A DNA stretch of 64,000 nt. Source: Paenibacillus sp. FSL K6-1096. GTDB taxonomy: Bacteria > Bacillota > Bacilli > Paenibacillales > Paenibacillaceae. Under the pieces are notes generated by a model. It saw only the letters and a list, made by a program, of their open reading frames with translations. It made no database searches and was not told the origin of the DNA. The stretch's first letter is position 1, and each line of letters starts with the position of its first letter. Position numbers and translations under genes: made by a program. Below are positions 30,746 to 39,006 of this stretch, in pieces. The stretch covers positions 4,588,001-4,652,000 of the forward strand of contig NZ_CP150274.1 of NCBI RefSeq assembly GCF_037977055.1. The letters run 5' to 3'.

Positions 30746-31303
30746 TTAAGGACGCCAAATCCGCTTTACCCCCATGAGCTGGTCTTCATGGAAGCTTAAC
30801 TTATAAATATCGGGCATCTCTAGCTGCCTCCAGAAGTTATAATCATAACGCTTATCCAGTGCATTCATGATCAGGACCATGATATTACCGTGAGTTGCGA
30901 CGGCGATCGTATTGCCTTTGTATTGGTGTAATACTCTATAGAGTGCTTGTACGCCTCTCTTCTGGGCCACAAGATTGGATTCTCCTCCGGGCCAGGCAAA
31001 GGAAACGTCCTCCCATACTTTAGCCATTGCATGTCCGAAGTCGGTCATAGGTTCTGCTGACAACACTCTTTCTTTAAAATCATCTTCGATGATAATGGGA
31101 GTCCCAAGCGCTTCCTCAAGTCCTTCAATAGTCTGAATTGCCCGTTTGTAAGGGCTTGAGATCAGAATATTAATCTTCTCATTGAGGAGTAGTTCAGTAA
31201 CTCTCAGCGCGTCAGCCTTTCCATTCTCGGATAAAGGTCTGTTTAATTCATCGGTAGAATATGTAGAATGGGCATGTCTTACGAAGTACAGAGTTGTATT
31301 CAT
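30746..31303 (-). CDS. Histidine phosphatase family protein (phosphoglycerate mutase-like)
   Basis: This 185-residue protein carries the phosphohistidine motif 'FVRHAHS' near residues 7-13, the 'LISSPYKRAIQT' arginine motif and the second catalytic His in 'VATHGNIMVL'. These are the signatures of the branch-1 histidine phosphatases. The substrate, a small phosphorylated metabolite, is unknown. The start ATG is preceded by AGGTGAGAATGA. It is divergent from the AraC-type gene at 31366. Confidence 0.9.
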   Translation of the reverse strand: MNTTLYFVRHAHSTYSTDELNRPLSENGKADALRVTELLLNEKINILISSPYKRAIQTIEGLEEALGTPIIIEDDFKERVLSAEPMTDFGHAMAKVWEDVSFAWPGGESNLVAQKRGVQALYRVLHQYKGNTIAVATHGNIMVLIMNALDKRYDYNFWRQLEMPDIYKLSFHEDQLMGVKRIWRP

Positions 31304-31365
31304 TCATTCTCACCTCACCTATAATATTTTACTGTATTGTAACACGCAGGAAGCGGGGTTCAGCG

Positions 31366-32304
31366 ATGAAGGAGCATTACGAAGCGAGAATTAAGCAGGT
31401 CATTGCCTACATAGACAGGAACAGCAGCCAGCCGCTGCGGCTGGACCAGCTGGCGGCGGAGGCGCATTTCTCCAAGTTTCATTTTAGCAGAATATTTACA
31501 GCGATCACCGGTGTGACGCCGATGGCCTTCGTAATCAGGAAGCGTGTCGAGCGGGCCATGTTGCTGCTGACCCGGACGAACCAGACGATTCTGGAGGTTG
31601 CGGGGAATAGCGGGTTCGAATCGGTATCTGCGCTGGGCGTTCATTTCAAACGTCATTACGGCTGCTCACCGGGCAGCGTCAGGAGCGGGAGGCGTAATGA
31701 CCGCAATATCCCGTCAGTCTTCAGCAATATGCAGGCAGAGCCGGCGTCCCTCACGGATTACAATGGAGCAGGAAGTAATCCATTACTGAGGAGGGCATGG
31801 GCTACTATGGTAGAACTCAGAGAAATTCCGGAGGTTGAGGTTGCCTATATCAGGCATATCGGAAGTTACCTGGACACGCACAACGCATGGGGCAGGCTGA
31901 CCCGCTGGGCGGCTAAGCAAGGACTCCATCCGGCGGATCAGCAGTTCATCGGGATCTCGCTGGATGACGGGGAGCTTACAGAGGAGTCCGTCTGCCGGTA
32001 TGACGCCTGTATCACACTCCCTGTTGATTTTGAGAAGGAGGCGCACAGGAACGGAGTTGAATTCAAAACATTGGCCGGCGGGCTGTATGCAGCCTATTCC
32101 TACTACGATACGTTAGATAGATTTGTCCTTGCCTACGACACGATGTTCAGCGTATGGTTACCCCGTAGCGGTTATGAAGCCGATGACCGGCCGTGTCTGG
32201 AATACTGTCTGAATGATCCGGCGCAGGACCCGCAGGGCAAGTGTAAGGTAGATTTGTACGTCCCCATCCGGCGAAGCGTACAGGAAGCAGAGAATGGAGT
32301 GTAA
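31366..32304 (+). CDS. AraC-family regulator with GyrI-like effector domain
   Basis: The protein has 312 residues if started at ATG 31366; the RBS is weak (GCGGGG). The N-terminal 105 residues are two HTH motifs ('LRLDQLAAEAHFSKFHFSRI' and 'ILEVAGNSGFESVSALGVHF'). The C-terminal part from about residue 150 is a GyrI-like effector-binding domain ('VELREIPEVEVAYIRHIGSY', 'CRYDACITLP', 'GLYAAYSYYDTL', 'CLEYCLNDP'). It has the same domain order as the protein at 12820-14088. It probably senses a small molecule. The downstream GNAT gene starts about 10 nt after its stop, so they are cotranscribed and the acetyltransferase could be its target. Confidence 0.92.
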   Translation: MKEHYEARIKQVIAYIDRNSSQPLRLDQLAAEAHFSKFHFSRIFTAITGVTPMAFVIRKRVERAMLLLTRTNQTILEVAGNSGFESVSALGVHFKRHYGCSPGSVRSGRRNDRNIPSVFSNMQAEPASLTDYNGAGSNPLLRRAWATMVELREIPEVEVAYIRHIGSYLDTHNAWGRLTRWAAKQGLHPADQQFIGISLDDGELTEESVCRYDACITLPVDFEKEAHRNGVEFKTLAGGLYAAYSYYDTLDRFVLAYDTMFSVWLPRSGYEADDRPCLEYCLNDPAQDPQGKCKVDLYVPIRRSVQEAENGV

Positions 32305-32314
32305 GGGAATGAAC

Positions 32315-32911
32315 ATGGAGGCTGTGTTTAACCAGTTCCCGGTCCTGAGGTCAGGGAAGCTGGTACTGCGCAAGGTGGAGGAGCAGCATCTGGATGAGCT
32401 GTTCGATATCTACAGCAATGATCGGGTCTTTGAGTATTGCGGCATTATCCCCAAGCACAACAAGACAACGGTGAGGAGCATGATCGGTCACTACGAACGG
32501 GATTATCTCAAAAGATCGCGCATCAAGTGGGGCATCTTCACCGCAGAGGACGAGACGCAGCTGCTGGGGATTATCGAAGCCTGCGAGTTCAACCAGAAGG
32601 TGAACATGGCGACGATTGGCTACTTCCTCGCGGAAGCTCATTGGGGGAAGGGCCTTGCTTCCAGAGCGGTGGCCCTGCTGACGGATTTCCTGTTCATGGA
32701 GGTGGAGGTGAACCGGATTCAGGCGGAAGTGATGCTGAATAATGAGCCCTCCAAGCAGGTGCTGAGGAAGAATGGTTACGTCAAGGAAGGGATGCTGCGG
32801 CAGGCGGCTCTCTGGTCGGGGAAGGGCGTGGTCGATCTGGAGATCTACAGTATGCTGAGGGAGGATTATATGAAGGTCTTACAACCGGACCATGAGGCTC
32901 TTATTTTGTGA
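32315..32911 (+). CDS. GNAT acetyltransferase, RimJ/RimL type
   Basis: The protein has 198 residues from ATG 32315, which has AAGGG 7 nt upstream; ATG codons at 32294 and 32309 are in frame but worse placed. The sequence 'LVLRKVEEQHLDELFDIYSN', 'ATIGYFLAEAHWGKGLASRA', 'NRIQAEVMLNNEPSKQVLRK' and 'NGYVKEGMLRQA' is the Acetyltransf_3 (RimJ/RimL/SpeG-like) pattern. It acetylates an N-terminal or small-molecule amine. It is cotranscribed with the AraC-type gene. Confidence 0.9.
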   Translation: MEAVFNQFPVLRSGKLVLRKVEEQHLDELFDIYSNDRVFEYCGIIPKHNKTTVRSMIGHYERDYLKRSRIKWGIFTAEDETQLLGIIEACEFNQKVNMATIGYFLAEAHWGKGLASRAVALLTDFLFMEVEVNRIQAEVMLNNEPSKQVLRKNGYVKEGMLRQAALWSGKGVVDLEIYSMLREDYMKVLQPDHEALIL

Positions 32912-32919
32912 AAAAGGCA

Positions 32920-33070
32920 GCTTTCCCGCTCTTTGCGGACTGAGTGCCGCTATAGTGCCAGTGGGTGATGGAAATGAGGCAAAAGCGACTGGTTAAGTGC
33001 ATGTGAGTCCGCTTGGCCCGCAAAATGGTGCAATTTACAGGAATAGCGGCTTTCCAGTCCGCATGGACCG
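32920..33070 (-). repeat. GCGGACT element, copy 1 (inverted relative to copy 2)
   Basis: Read on the reverse strand, GCGGACTGGAAAGCCGCTATT starts at 33062, GCGGACTCACATGCACTTAA at 33012 (50 bp later), and an inverted unit with AGTCCGC begins near 32941. The same three pieces, in the same order and spacing, occur on the forward strand at 38536, 38586 and 38665. It fills the gap between the GNAT gene and the exporter terminator; no gene is seen. Confidence 0.8.
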
Positions 33071-33160
33071 CAGTAGTAGTTCATGCTTCATGGCACCTGA
33101 TTGTGTAAGCCAACAATAGAGTCTTAGCGATAACGAGGCCTTGAGAGCCACCTAAAAACA

Positions 33161-33203
33161 CCAAAAACCGCAGACAGGGGACAACCCCTGCTGCGGTTTT
33201 TGG
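33161..33203. terminator. Bidirectional terminator between convergent genes
   Basis: CCAAAAACCGCAGCA-type arm pairs with TGCTGCGGTTTTTGG, with A and T runs on both flanks, so it can stop transcription from both sides. It lies 16 bp past the ABC exporter stop. Confidence 0.85.
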
Positions 33204-33218
33204 TACAGACATATTAAA

Positions 33219-34994
33219 CTACGCTTCCATCTTCTGCGCCGTATACAGCCGGTGGTACAGGCCGCGGCGGGCGATCAGCTCGTCATGCGAGCCGCTCTCG
33301 GCAATGCCCTTGTTGGCCACATACATGATGCGGTCGCAGTTCTTCACCGTAGACAGGCGGTGCGCGATGATGAATGAGGTGCGTCCCTTCAGCAGCTCAT
33401 TCAGCCCCTTTTGCAGCAGACGCTCGGTCTGCGCATCGATAGAGGAGGTCGCTTCATCCAGGATGAGAATCCGCGGGTCGGCGAGCAGCGTTCGGGCGAA
33501 GGAGATGAGCTGGCGCTGTCCCTGGGAGAGCTTGGAACCGCGCTCGTTCACCTCAGTCTGGTAGCCCTGATCGAATTCGCGGATGAAGTCGTCGGCACAG
33601 ACCGCCTTCGCAGCGGCGATAACTTCCTCCTCGGTCGCATCCGGTCTGCCGTAGCGGATATTGTCCATAATAGTTCCCGAGAAAATAAAGCTGTCCTGCA
33701 GCATAATCCCCATCTGGCTGCGCAGTGATTTCAGCGTGATCTGTGAGATATCCTGCCCGTCGATCAGAATGCGTCCCCCGGTCAGATTATAGAAGCGTGA
33801 GATCAGGTTGACGACCGTGGTCTTGCCCGCACCGGTCGGACCGACCAGGGCGACGCTCTCTCCGGCGGCCACATCGAAGGAGATGTTCTCCAGAATGTTG
33901 AGCCCCGGATCGTAGGCGAAGGTGACATCATCGAAGGTCACCCGGCCTTGGACAGGCGGCAGCGCCTTCGCCCCGGGAATATCGCTGACGGTCACCGGCT
34001 CATCCAGCGTCTCGAAGATCCGCTCCAGATAAGCTACCGCATTAATGAAGTTATTGTACAGGTTCGACAGGTTCAGGATTGGCTGCCAGAAGCGTGCCGC
34101 ATAGCTGCTCATGGCGAGAATGACGCCCAGCGTCATGTTCTGCGGGTCCAGCGTCAGCAGACCGACCAGGAAGATCATAGCTGTTACAACGGTAGACAGG
34201 TTATCAACGCTGAACGGAATCAGAATGTTGTAGCGCAGCGCCTTCATCCAGGCCGTACGGAAGTTGCCGGCCAGGCGGGTGAAGATGCCTTCATTGCGCG
34301 TCTCCCGCGAGAACATCTGGGTGACGCCGATACCGCTGATGCTCTCCTGCAGATAGGCGTTCAGGTTGGAGCTTTTGTTCGAGACGGCCTGCCACGCCCG
34401 GCGCTGCCGGGTCTTGATCAGCAGCATGATACCGAGGAATACCGGCAGTCCCGCCAGGATGATGAAGGAGAGCCGCACATCGACGGCGAACATGAACACC
34501 GCGATGAAGATCAGATTCACAATTTCCAGAATGAAGTTGATAATTCCGTTCGACAACACGTCAGAGACCGCATTGACGTAGTTCACAACCCGGATCAGGA
34601 TTTTGCCCTGCGGCCGGTCATCGTAATATTTGAAGGGCAGATCCTGCAGATGCTTGAACAGATCGGTGCGGATATCGAAGATAATATCCTGGCCGACCCG
34701 GGTCATAATCCGCGAGCGGATGGTCGCAAGAATGACGCTGACCACGATGGTCGCCAGCATCAGTACGGACCAGCCGACCAGCGCGCCCATATCCTTGGCC
34801 GGAATCGTCACATCCACCACATGCTGCATGATCAGCGGCGCTGACAGGGCAATCGCCGCCGACAATGCGCTGAGCAGGAAGGCAATAAGCATCGGCTTCT
34901 TTTTGCGTCTGATATAGACCATAGCCCGCCGGAAATGCTTGATATTAAACGGCGATTCCAGATTCTCATCGACATCGAATTTATTCCTGGCCAC
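33219..34994 (-). CDS. ABC exporter half-transporter, canonical subunit (BmrD/YheH-like)
   Basis: The 591-residue protein has an N-terminal six-helix membrane domain (about 30-330) and a C-terminal ATPase. Walker A is 'ALVGPTGAGKTTVVNLISRF', the signature is 'LSQGQRQLISFARTLL', and Walker B 'ILILDEATSSID' has the catalytic Glu, with switch His in 'IAHRLSTV'. Its ATG overlaps the end of the preceding exporter gene by 14 bp, so the two are translationally coupled. They form a heterodimeric multidrug or lipid exporter like BmrCD of Bacillus subtilis. This subunit has the complete Walker B; the partner does not. It is the last gene before the bidirectional terminator. Confidence 0.94.
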   Translation of the reverse strand: MARNKFDVDENLESPFNIKHFRRAMVYIRRKKKPMLIAFLLSALSAAIALSAPLIMQHVVDVTIPAKDMGALVGWSVLMLATIVVSVILATIRSRIMTRVGQDIIFDIRTDLFKHLQDLPFKYYDDRPQGKILIRVVNYVNAVSDVLSNGIINFILEIVNLIFIAVFMFAVDVRLSFIILAGLPVFLGIMLLIKTRQRRAWQAVSNKSSNLNAYLQESISGIGVTQMFSRETRNEGIFTRLAGNFRTAWMKALRYNILIPFSVDNLSTVVTAMIFLVGLLTLDPQNMTLGVILAMSSYAARFWQPILNLSNLYNNFINAVAYLERIFETLDEPVTVSDIPGAKALPPVQGRVTFDDVTFAYDPGLNILENISFDVAAGESVALVGPTGAGKTTVVNLISRFYNLTGGRILIDGQDISQITLKSLRSQMGIMLQDSFIFSGTIMDNIRYGRPDATEEEVIAAAKAVCADDFIREFDQGYQTEVNERGSKLSQGQRQLISFARTLLADPRILILDEATSSIDAQTERLLQKGLNELLKGRTSFIIAHRLSTVKNCDRIMYVANKGIAESGSHDELIARRGLYHRLYTAQKMEA

Positions 34995-36756
34995 TCTCGG
35001 TCACCTGCCTTCCAATACCCTCGTTCTGAAGCATAAATACATCGTAGTAATAGCCCCGCTTCGCCAGCAGCTCGGCGTGGGTGCCTTCCTCAATCAGGCG
35101 TCCGCCTTCCAGGATCAGAATGCGGTCAGCCTGGGCGGTGGTTGATACCCGCTGTGCGATGATGATCTTCGTGCAGGGATACTCCAGCTCCCGCAGGCTG
35201 CGCTGGATGTGCTCCTCTGTTTCCAGATCGACTGCGGAGGTCGTATCATCCAGGATCAGGATCGGACGGCGGACCGCCAGGGCGCGGGCCAGCGCAATCC
35301 GCTGCTTCTGTCCCCCGGACAGGCCGACACCGCGCTCCCCGACTACCGTATCGTAGCCCTCCGGCATTTTGACAATGAAGTCATGGGCTGCGGCAAGCGC
35401 CGCATAAGCCTTCGCATCCTCTTCAGGGAGGTCGGGATCGCCATAAGCAATGTTGCCGTCAATGGTATCGGAGAACAGCAGGACATCCTGCGTAGCCATC
35501 CCGATGTTGCCGCGCAGCTCATCCAGCTCCAGCTCCCGGACATCCCGGCCGTCCACCAGTACACGCCCGCCGGAGACATCATAGAAGCGGGGAATCAGGT
35601 TAATCAGCGAGGTTTTGCCGGAGCCGGTGGCGCCCATGATCGCAATCGTCTCGCCGGGCTCAATGGTGAAGCTCACATCATCCAGAACGGTAGCGCTGTC
35701 ATATTTGAACCGCACATGGTCGAATTCAATCCGTCCCTCATACCGGCGCAGCTCCACCGGGTTGTGGTCGTTGGCGATTGACGGGCGGGCGTAATAGATG
35801 TCTACGATTTTGGCTAAGCTGGCAAAGAAGCGCTGAATATCATTAATAATAATGCCGATATTGCGCATCGGGTTCGAGACCGCCCAGATCAGCGACGAGA
35901 AGGCGGTGAATTCACCGAAGGTGATCCGGCCCTCCATCACGAAGTAACCGCCGGCCAGCATCAGAACCACGTTGAACCCTTGAGCGAACGACTCCAGATA
36001 AGGGAAGTAGTCGAGCCAGACGAGGGCTGCTTTTTTATTGGCTGTTGCGTAGTTGACATTCTTCTCCGTGAACTTGGCAATCTCGAACTCCTCACGGGCA
36101 AAAGCCTTCACCACCCGGTTCCCGGAGATATTCTCCTGGGTGGTTGTGTTGAGCTGGGACAGCCGTTCGCGCAGGTCGATGTACATGGGACGGACCCGTC
36201 TGGCGAAGATGAAGGCCACGATGAAGATCGGCGGCGACAGGATCAGCATCCACAGCGTCAGGCGGACATCAATGGTCAGGAAATAGATTACAGCCGCCAG
36301 GAAGATCGTCAGCGATTCAATGATCGTCTTGAAAATCCAGGCCATCGAGTGCCGGACCATATCAAGGTCCCCGGTCATTTTGGTCATCAGGTCCCCGGTC
36401 CGGTTACGGTCGTAATACTCGCGGTCCTGGCCTTGAATCTTGTTGTACAGAAAAATGCGGATGTTATACATCATGTTCTGTGAAGAAATTTCGTACTGCA
36501 TAGTCGTAAAGTAAGCCAGCCCTGTACGAAGCAGGGAGAAGCCGATCATGCCCAGACAGAGCGCCACGAGCAGCCCGCGTCCGGTCGCAAGATTCTGAAC
36601 AGCCTGGTCACCGGCAATGAACGTATCGACGATGCGCTGGCTGAGGTAGGGGTTCACAATCGTTAGACTTGAGCCGACCACCGAGAGGCAGAGTGCGATG
36701 ACATACCGTGTCCGGTTGCCCTCCAGGTTCTGCCACAGCCACTTGAGTTCAAACAT
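34981..36756 (-). CDS. ABC exporter half-transporter, degenerate-site subunit (BmrC/YheI-like)
   Basis: This 591-residue protein has six membrane helices (about 15-320) and an ATPase domain. Walker A is 'IMGATGSGKTSLINL' near 374-382, the signature is 'LSGGQKQRIALARAL', and Walker B reads 'ILILDDTTSAVD' near residue 500, with Asp instead of the catalytic Glu. That substitution, with a normal Glu in the partner, is the hallmark of heterodimeric ABC exporters with one inactive site. It starts at ATG 36756. Upstream on the reverse strand lies TGTTATAAT (an extended -10) at about 36795-36803 but no good -35. It is divergent from the amino acid permease. Confidence 0.94.
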   Translation of the reverse strand: MFELKWLWQNLEGNRTRYVIALCLSVVGSSLTIVNPYLSQRIVDTFIAGDQAVQNLATGRGLLVALCLGMIGFSLLRTGLAYFTTMQYEISSQNMMYNIRIFLYNKIQGQDREYYDRNRTGDLMTKMTGDLDMVRHSMAWIFKTIIESLTIFLAAVIYFLTIDVRLTLWMLILSPPIFIVAFIFARRVRPMYIDLRERLSQLNTTTQENISGNRVVKAFAREEFEIAKFTEKNVNYATANKKAALVWLDYFPYLESFAQGFNVVLMLAGGYFVMEGRITFGEFTAFSSLIWAVSNPMRNIGIIINDIQRFFASLAKIVDIYYARPSIANDHNPVELRRYEGRIEFDHVRFKYDSATVLDDVSFTIEPGETIAIMGATGSGKTSLINLIPRFYDVSGGRVLVDGRDVRELELDELRGNIGMATQDVLLFSDTIDGNIAYGDPDLPEEDAKAYAALAAAHDFIVKMPEGYDTVVGERGVGLSGGQKQRIALARALAVRRPILILDDTTSAVDLETEEHIQRSLRELEYPCTKIIIAQRVSTTAQADRILILEGGRLIEEGTHAELLAKRGYYYDVFMLQNEGIGRQVTESGQE

Positions 36757-36880
36757 CTGATCACCTGTTTCCTGTTGTCTTATAAACCAAAGTGATTATA
36801 ACACTATGAATCAAAATGTATAGGGATAGGATTAATTTCTTTTTACAATCACTTGAACTTTGTAATGGAGTAATTCTGCA

Positions 36881-36909
36881 TTGCGTTAATGTAGATCACA
36901 GCATACAAT
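36881..36909 (+). promoter_or_regulatory. Sigma-A type promoter of the amino acid permease gene
   Basis: TTGCGT, 17 bp, TACAAT, about 70 bp upstream of the TTG start codon. Confidence 0.5.
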
Positions 36910-36978
36910 GATTCTTGCATATTATGATAGTTAGGCGTTACATATGCGGGGCTTATATATCTGAGGGGGAACACTTCG

Positions 36979-38358
36979 TTGGAATCGAAACAGTTAACAA
37001 GAGGACTGAAACCGCGGCATATCGAGCTGATCGCACTCGGCGGCACGATTGGCGTGGGCTTGTTCATGGGCTCGGCAAGCACCATTAAGTGGGCGGGGCC
37101 GTCGGTCCTGCTGGCGTATCTGCTGGCGGGGATTATTATGTTTTTGGTGATGCGGATTATGGGGGAGATGCTGGTGCTGGAGCCGGTGACCGGTTCGTTC
37201 GCCACCTTCGCCCACAAATATATCAGCCCGCTGGCCGGCTTCCTGACCGCCTGGAGCTACTGGTTCCTGTGGGTGACGGTCGGGATGGCGGAGGTAACGG
37301 CAATTGGCATCTACGTCGGATACTGGTTCCCGGATATCCCGCAGTGGATTCCGGCGCTGATTGGTGTAGGCATCATTGCGGCAGCCAATCTGGCGGCAGT
37401 GAAGCTGTACGGCGAATTCGAATTCTGGTTTGCGATGATCAAGGTGGTCGCCATTGTCGTGATGCTGGTGGTCGGAACCGGAGTGATTTTCTTCGGACTG
37501 GGGAACGGGGGAGAGCCGCTGGGCCTGTCTAATCTGTACAGCCATGGCGGATTTTTTGCCGGAGGACTTAAGGGCTTCCTGTTCGCGCTCTGCATTGTCA
37601 CGGCGGCCTATCAGGGAATCGAGCTGGTGGGCATTACGGCCGGAGAGGCTGAGAATCCCAAGCACACGCTGCGCAAAGCAATCAAGAACATCATCTGGCG
37701 CATTCTCATCTTCTACGTCGGGGCCATCTTCATTATTGTAACGATCTATCCGTGGAATCAGATTGGCGAGATCGGCAGTCCGTTCGTGCTGACCTTCGCC
37801 AAGGTAGGAATTGTCGCAGCGGCTGGCATTATCAACTTCGTGGTGCTGACCGCGGCCATGTCGGGCTGCAACAGCGGAATCTACAGTGCGGGAAGAATGC
37901 TGTACACGCTCGCCCAGAACGGACAGGCTCCGAAGTTCTTCGGCAGAGTCTCCGCCAGCGGTGTGCCGAGGAACAGCATTATTACCACAATTTCGCTGCT
38001 GCTGATTGGCGTGCTGTTCAACTATCTGCTGCCGGACTCCAAGCTGTTCCTCTATATTTACAGCGCCAGCGTGCTTCCGGGCATGGTGCCATGGTTCGCG
38101 CTGGCCCTCAGCCAGTTCCGGTTCCGCGAGAAGTGGAAGGGCGAGCTGGCGGAGCATCCATTCAGATCCCGCTTCTTCCCGGCCAGTAACTATATTATTG
38201 TGATCTTCCTGCTGCTGGTCATCATCGGCATGTGGTTCAACCCGGATACGCGGCTGTCATTGATTGTCGGCGCTTCGTTCCTGGCGGTTGTGGTGGCGGG
38301 GTTTTATGCATTTGGGATTGGCAGACGGCAGATGCCTGGGGATAGGGAGAAAGGATAG
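36979..38358 (+). CDS. Amino acid permease, APC superfamily (AAT type)
   Basis: This 459-residue transporter starts at TTG 36979, with GAGGGGG 9 nt upstream. It has 12 predicted membrane helices and the APC signature 'RHIELIALGGTIGVGLFMGS' in helix 1, 'GEMLVLEPVTGSFATFAHKY' and 'ITAGEAENPKHTLRKAI' in the cytoplasmic loop. The pattern is closest to the AAT subfamily (AapA/YtnA, CycA-like), which import neutral amino acids such as alanine, glycine or D-serine by proton symport. The exact substrate is not given by the sequence. It is a single gene with a hairpin after it. Confidence 0.92.
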   Translation: MESKQLTRGLKPRHIELIALGGTIGVGLFMGSASTIKWAGPSVLLAYLLAGIIMFLVMRIMGEMLVLEPVTGSFATFAHKYISPLAGFLTAWSYWFLWVTVGMAEVTAIGIYVGYWFPDIPQWIPALIGVGIIAAANLAAVKLYGEFEFWFAMIKVVAIVVMLVVGTGVIFFGLGNGGEPLGLSNLYSHGGFFAGGLKGFLFALCIVTAAYQGIELVGITAGEAENPKHTLRKAIKNIIWRILIFYVGAIFIIVTIYPWNQIGEIGSPFVLTFAKVGIVAAAGIINFVVLTAAMSGCNSGIYSAGRMLYTLAQNGQAPKFFGRVSASGVPRNSIITTISLLLIGVLFNYLLPDSKLFLYIYSASVLPGMVPWFALALSQFRFREKWKGELAEHPFRSRFFPASNYIIVIFLLLVIIGMWFNPDTRLSLIVGASFLAVVVAGFYAFGIGRRQMPGDREKG

Positions 38359-38424
38359 GATTGTTGCTGGGGAAAAAGCCGGTCTAACGCTTCTAGTGAG
38401 GCAGGCGGCTACCCGTGAAATGAA

Positions 38425-38459
38425 CAGAGCCTGTCTACGGTTATCCGGGGACAGGCTCT
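38425..38459 (+). terminator. Hairpin after the amino acid permease
   Basis: AGAGCCTGTC pairs with GACAGGCTCT. There is no T-run, so it is a weak terminator or an mRNA-stabilising hairpin. Confidence 0.45.
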
Positions 38460-38529
38460 AGTTACCTCTCAAAGTTTGTCTCCAAGTTACTATCGCATCC
38501 GAACCCCATACTGCGCTTGCCACGCCCCA

Positions 38530-38720
38530 CCCCACGCGGACTGGAATTCCGTTATTTCCCGCCAATCATTACTTTCGCAAGCCTCGCGGACTCACAATCC
38601 GTTAACTAACCTATTCTGCCTGTTGTGCTGCTCCCAACCTCCGAAATAGCGGAATCTCAGTCCGCAACGAGCAGAAAAAGGGGCATTATTCACTGGATAA
38701 GGGCCTCTCAGTCTGCATAA
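38530..38720 (+). repeat. GCGGACT element, copy 2, four 50-bp spaced units
   Basis: Forward units GCGGACTGGAATTCCGTTAT (38536) and GCGGACTCACAATCCGTTAA (38586) are 50 bp apart; inverted units ending AGTCCGC (38665) and AGTCTGC (38715) are also 50 bp apart. Each has a GCGGA-N7-TCCG inner palindrome. The block is thus a head-to-head inverted repeat in the 648-bp gap 38359-39006, which holds no gene that I can support. Confidence 0.8.
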
Positions 38721-38865
38721 GCTGCTTTGCAACCAATCACAGTCCCCATTTACCGGTACAGCTCTGGCCGCCGGTCGGCGAAGACAGGGATGTCTGGTCG
38801 ATGCTCATATATGCTGAGTCGGGCCAATTGAATATGCCTCATCTGCATTCCTCTACATTTGTACA

Positions 38866-38903
38866 AAAAAAGCTTCCGAAGCCAAACGCTCCGGAAGCTT
38901 TTA
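38866..38903. terminator. Terminator between convergent genes
   Basis: AAAAGCTTCCG pairs with CGGAAGCTTTT, with A and T runs on the two sides. On the reverse strand it comes after the DUF4003 gene and element copy 2. Confidence 0.8.
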
Positions 38904-38910
38904 TCAAAAT

Positions 38911-39005
38911 ATAAGAATTTATATGTTCAACACGATAACTTGTCCTTATATTTCTCGCTGAAACGATACCGTCCTTAATAAGGACGGCATAGCCGTTTCC
39001 ACTTG
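38911..39005 (+). repeat. Structured intergenic element, copy 2
   Basis: About 95 bp matching 22222-22312. GAAACG...TACCGTCCTT, loop AATA, AGGACGG...GCCGTTTC forms a long hairpin; the first half has AGAATTTATAT and ATATTTCTC, which also can pair. It ends 1 bp before the reverse-strand stop codon of the DUF4003 gene, so it would be transcribed in its 3' tail. Confidence 0.85.
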
Positions 39006-39006
39006 T

